From an uncultured bacterium (GTDB lineage Bacteria > Patescibacteriota > Minisyncoccia > Phycocordibacterales > DATDWN01), in assembly GCA_903861205.1 (NCBI GenBank), contig CAIOTC010000021.1, forward strand, positions 1 to 32,564: a DNA stretch of 32,564 bases. The letters are read 5' to 3'. Under the pieces are notes generated by a model. That model saw only the letters and a program-made list of their open reading frames with translations. It was not told the DNA's origin and did no database searches. Position 1 is the stretch's first letter, and each line of letters starts with the position of its first letter. This document shows, piece after piece, positions 31,058 through 32,564 of the stretch. Made by a program: the position numbers and the translations under genes.

Positions 31058-31441
31058 ATGTACAAAAACATTCTGCACTTTTTCGACAAATTGGAGGATA
31101 ATGTTCGCGGTCATTTGAGCCGACACCCGCTTGTTTACGCTCTAATCGCCGGAACTGGCGTCATTCTTTTTTGGCGCGGAATCTGGCACGCGGCTGACGA
31201 CATCAGCATGAGTTCGTCGCTTTCCATTGTCATCGGTATCGTTATTTTGCTCATCACCGGCGTTTTTGTCTCCGCTTTTGTCGGAAACCGCCTACTCCTC
31301 AGCGGATTAAAGGGCGAGAAAAAATTGGCCGAAATGACCAAGGAAGAATTGGAAACCGAAGAAGATGAGTTAAAACACGTCGAAAAAATTCTCAACAAAA
31401 TAGAAGGTGAAATTTCCGATATCGAAAATAAGATAAAATGA
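31058..31441 (+). CDS. Small membrane protein with coiled-coil tail
   Basis: 127 residues from the ATG at 31058, set by the promoter. Two membrane segments (about 25-42 and 54-75) are followed by a charged helix of about 45 residues (MTKEELETEEDELKHVEKIL, then EGEISDIENKIK) likely to form a cytoplasmic coiled coil. I do not recognise a family. Its TGA stop overlaps the ATG of the NAD kinase gene (ATGA), so the two are co-translated. Confidence 0.8.
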   Translation: MYKNILHFFDKLEDNVRGHLSRHPLVYALIAGTGVILFWRGIWHAADDISMSSSLSIVIGIVILLITGVFVSAFVGNRLLLSGLKGEKKLAEMTKEELETEEDELKHVEKILNKIEGEISDIENKIK

Positions 31442-32121
31442 AAACAAAAGTTTTGATATTCGGCAATGAGAAAAATAAAATCACCGATTTAATCAAGAGA
31501 ATCGGTTTTTCTGTTGTCCGAAAAAATCCGGATTTTGTGGTCAGTTTTGGTGGAGACGGCACCGTCATGCAATCGGAAGCGCAGTTTCCCGGAACTCCTA
31601 AAATAATTTTGAAAAACAGCCGAATTTGCAAACTGTGTTCCCCGATCCAAAACGAGGAAATTTTGGAAAAAATAAAGTCCGGAAAATACAAGATTGAAAG
31701 GTTTTGGAAAATTCTCGGCACAGCCAAAGACAAAAAAATAACCGCCATGAGCGACATTACCGTCCACAACGGCGACCCTCGCCACGCCATTCGCTACAAA
31801 TTTTCAGTTAATGGAAAACAAGTCAGTCACGAAATTATTGGTGATGGTGTGGTCGTTTCGACACCACTCGGCTCAACCGGATATTACAGATCGATCACCG
31901 ACAGCTTTTTCGAAGTTGGCCTCGGCCTCGCTTTCAACAACAGCACCGAACAAGCCGACCACATGGTCCTCAAGGAAAATTCCATAATCAAACTGGAAAT
32001 TACTCGCGGACCGGCAATAGTGTTTGCCGACAACAATCCGGAGAAAATTATTTTAGAAGTCGGCAACAAAATCACCCTCCAAAAATCAGCTGACTTTGCC
32101 CAAATTGTTAAAGTGGATTAG
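31438..32121 (+). CDS. nadK: NAD kinase
   Basis: 227 residues, shorter than the usual 270-300. It has the GGDGT motif (VSFGGDGTVMQSEA), an altered N-E-x-x motif (MSDITVHNGDPRHAIRY in place of LNEVVI), and the conserved DGVVVSTPLGSTGYYRS of the catalytic centre. It phosphorylates NAD to NADP. The first Rossmann-like part is short. It overlaps the upstream membrane protein gene by 4 bases. The altered motif makes a related lipid or diacylglycerol kinase-like role possible but less likely. Confidence 0.88.
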   Translation: MKTKVLIFGNEKNKITDLIKRIGFSVVRKNPDFVVSFGGDGTVMQSEAQFPGTPKIILKNSRICKLCSPIQNEEILEKIKSGKYKIERFWKILGTAKDKKITAMSDITVHNGDPRHAIRYKFSVNGKQVSHEIIGDGVVVSTPLGSTGYYRSITDSFFEVGLGLAFNNSTEQADHMVLKENSIIKLEITRGPAIVFADNNPEKIILEVGNKITLQKSADFAQIVKVD

Positions 32122-32535
32122 CTACTGCACCCTGGTCGTTGTGGCTGGGCGGACTTGGATTGATTGGGCAGTGATGCTGCCGTCCGAGTTGGCTGTGCCG
32201 GTGACAGTAATATTTTCTCCGACAGTCAAATCACCCACCGTTCCACTGACACTTTTTTGGACAGGAGTTGAACCGGTAATGAAAACAATTTTTGATCCAC
32301 CGCCCTGCGCGCTAACTGTGAGAGATGTGGCATCTTTGAAAATAATTTGTCCGCCGGTAAATCCGCCAGCCATCGCTCCGCGAGCACCTCTCGCCCCCGC
32401 CACAAAAGAGCCATTTGCTCCGAGGAAATTAGCGCCGAGAGCAGGCGTTTTGCTTTGACCGTATTTCATACCGCCGAAGAAGGAAGCGAGACCGACTAGT
32501 AATACTACAACAATTACAATGATTTTATTTTTCAT
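32122..32535 (-). CDS. DUF5666-like membrane-anchored protein
   Basis: 137 residues. One N-terminal membrane segment (about 4-22, IIVIVVVLLVGLASFFGG), a Gly/Ala-rich linker (ARGARGAMAGGFTGGQ), then a small beta-barrel-like domain of about 75 residues with the pattern TSLTVSAQGGGSKIVFITGS and VGENITVTGTANSDGSITAQ, as in DUF5666 (OB-like) proteins often seen in CPR genomes. Function unknown; it would face outward. Its stop codon directly abuts the NAD kinase stop, with no space for a separate terminator. Confidence 0.85.
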   Translation of the reverse strand: MKNKIIVIVVVLLVGLASFFGGMKYGQSKTPALGANFLGANGSFVAGARGARGAMAGGFTGGQIIFKDATSLTVSAQGGGSKIVFITGSTPVQKSVSGTVGDLTVGENITVTGTANSDGSITAQSIQVRPATTTRVQ

Positions 32536-32564
32536 ATTAATTAAATAATAATAATTTTTTATTA

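Overview
The window looks like part of the chromosome of a Candidatus Patescibacteria (CPR) bacterium, most likely a Parcubacteria-type lineage. The reasons are: very long secreted proteins built of Ig-like, HYR and fibronectin modules, one ending in paired peptidoglycan-binding domains and a C-terminal coiled coil; small single genes for core functions (secG, RNase J, an NAD kinase of only 227 aa); a lone four-helix-bundle (S23) gene; an orphan membrane-anchored oligopeptide-binding protein; AT-rich intergenic tracts; and few Shine-Dalgarno sites. TAA, TAG and TGA all act as stops. The assignment is inference from content, not a database result.

Layout. 1-139 is the edge of an insertion sequence that appears to have cut off the 3' end of a 1221-residue surface protein (101-3766, minus). 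A two-component system follows (3919-5566, minus), then a sparse stretch with one possible tiny membrane peptide, tRNA-Gly(CCC), a cupredoxin-like lipidless membrane protein and tRNA-Ser(GGA). 6877-8903 holds a MazG-like pyrophosphohydrolase, a TPM-domain protein and LemA, all minus. A small stand-alone gene (9047-9313, plus) precedes groEL and groES (minus). 11677-16418 is a plus-strand block: a coiled-coil protein, secG, an OppA-like protein and RNase J. 16532-22742 (minus) is a secreted-protein block of three neighbouring proteins that share a cohesin-like domain, one also carrying a dockerin-like module. An MFS transporter (plus) follows.

24262-29837 (minus) is a mannose-phosphate cassette: a eukaryotic-type phosphomannomutase, a cupin of the type II phosphomannose isomerase type, and two GH130 proteins of unusual domain layout. 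Together they can be read as a complete route from beta-mannosides by phosphorolysis to fructose-6-phosphate. Dihydroorotate dehydrogenase lies just upstream. A short divergent promoter separates it from a membrane protein coupled to NAD kinase (plus), and a DUF5666-like protein closes the window.

The most unusual signal is not in the proteins. At least four long hairpin elements (6118-6239, 8191-8312, 12201-12324, 22821-23023) fall into two sequence families. Within each family the copies differ by changes that are paired across stems, so that folding is kept while sequence is not. Other palindromes are nested in them, stand alone between genes, or sit inside the groES and dihydroorotate dehydrogenase reading frames, where the same 19-base palindrome is read in two different frames. 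Also notable is a repeated arrangement of a -10 box exactly 6-7 bases before the start codon, which points to leaderless mRNAs.
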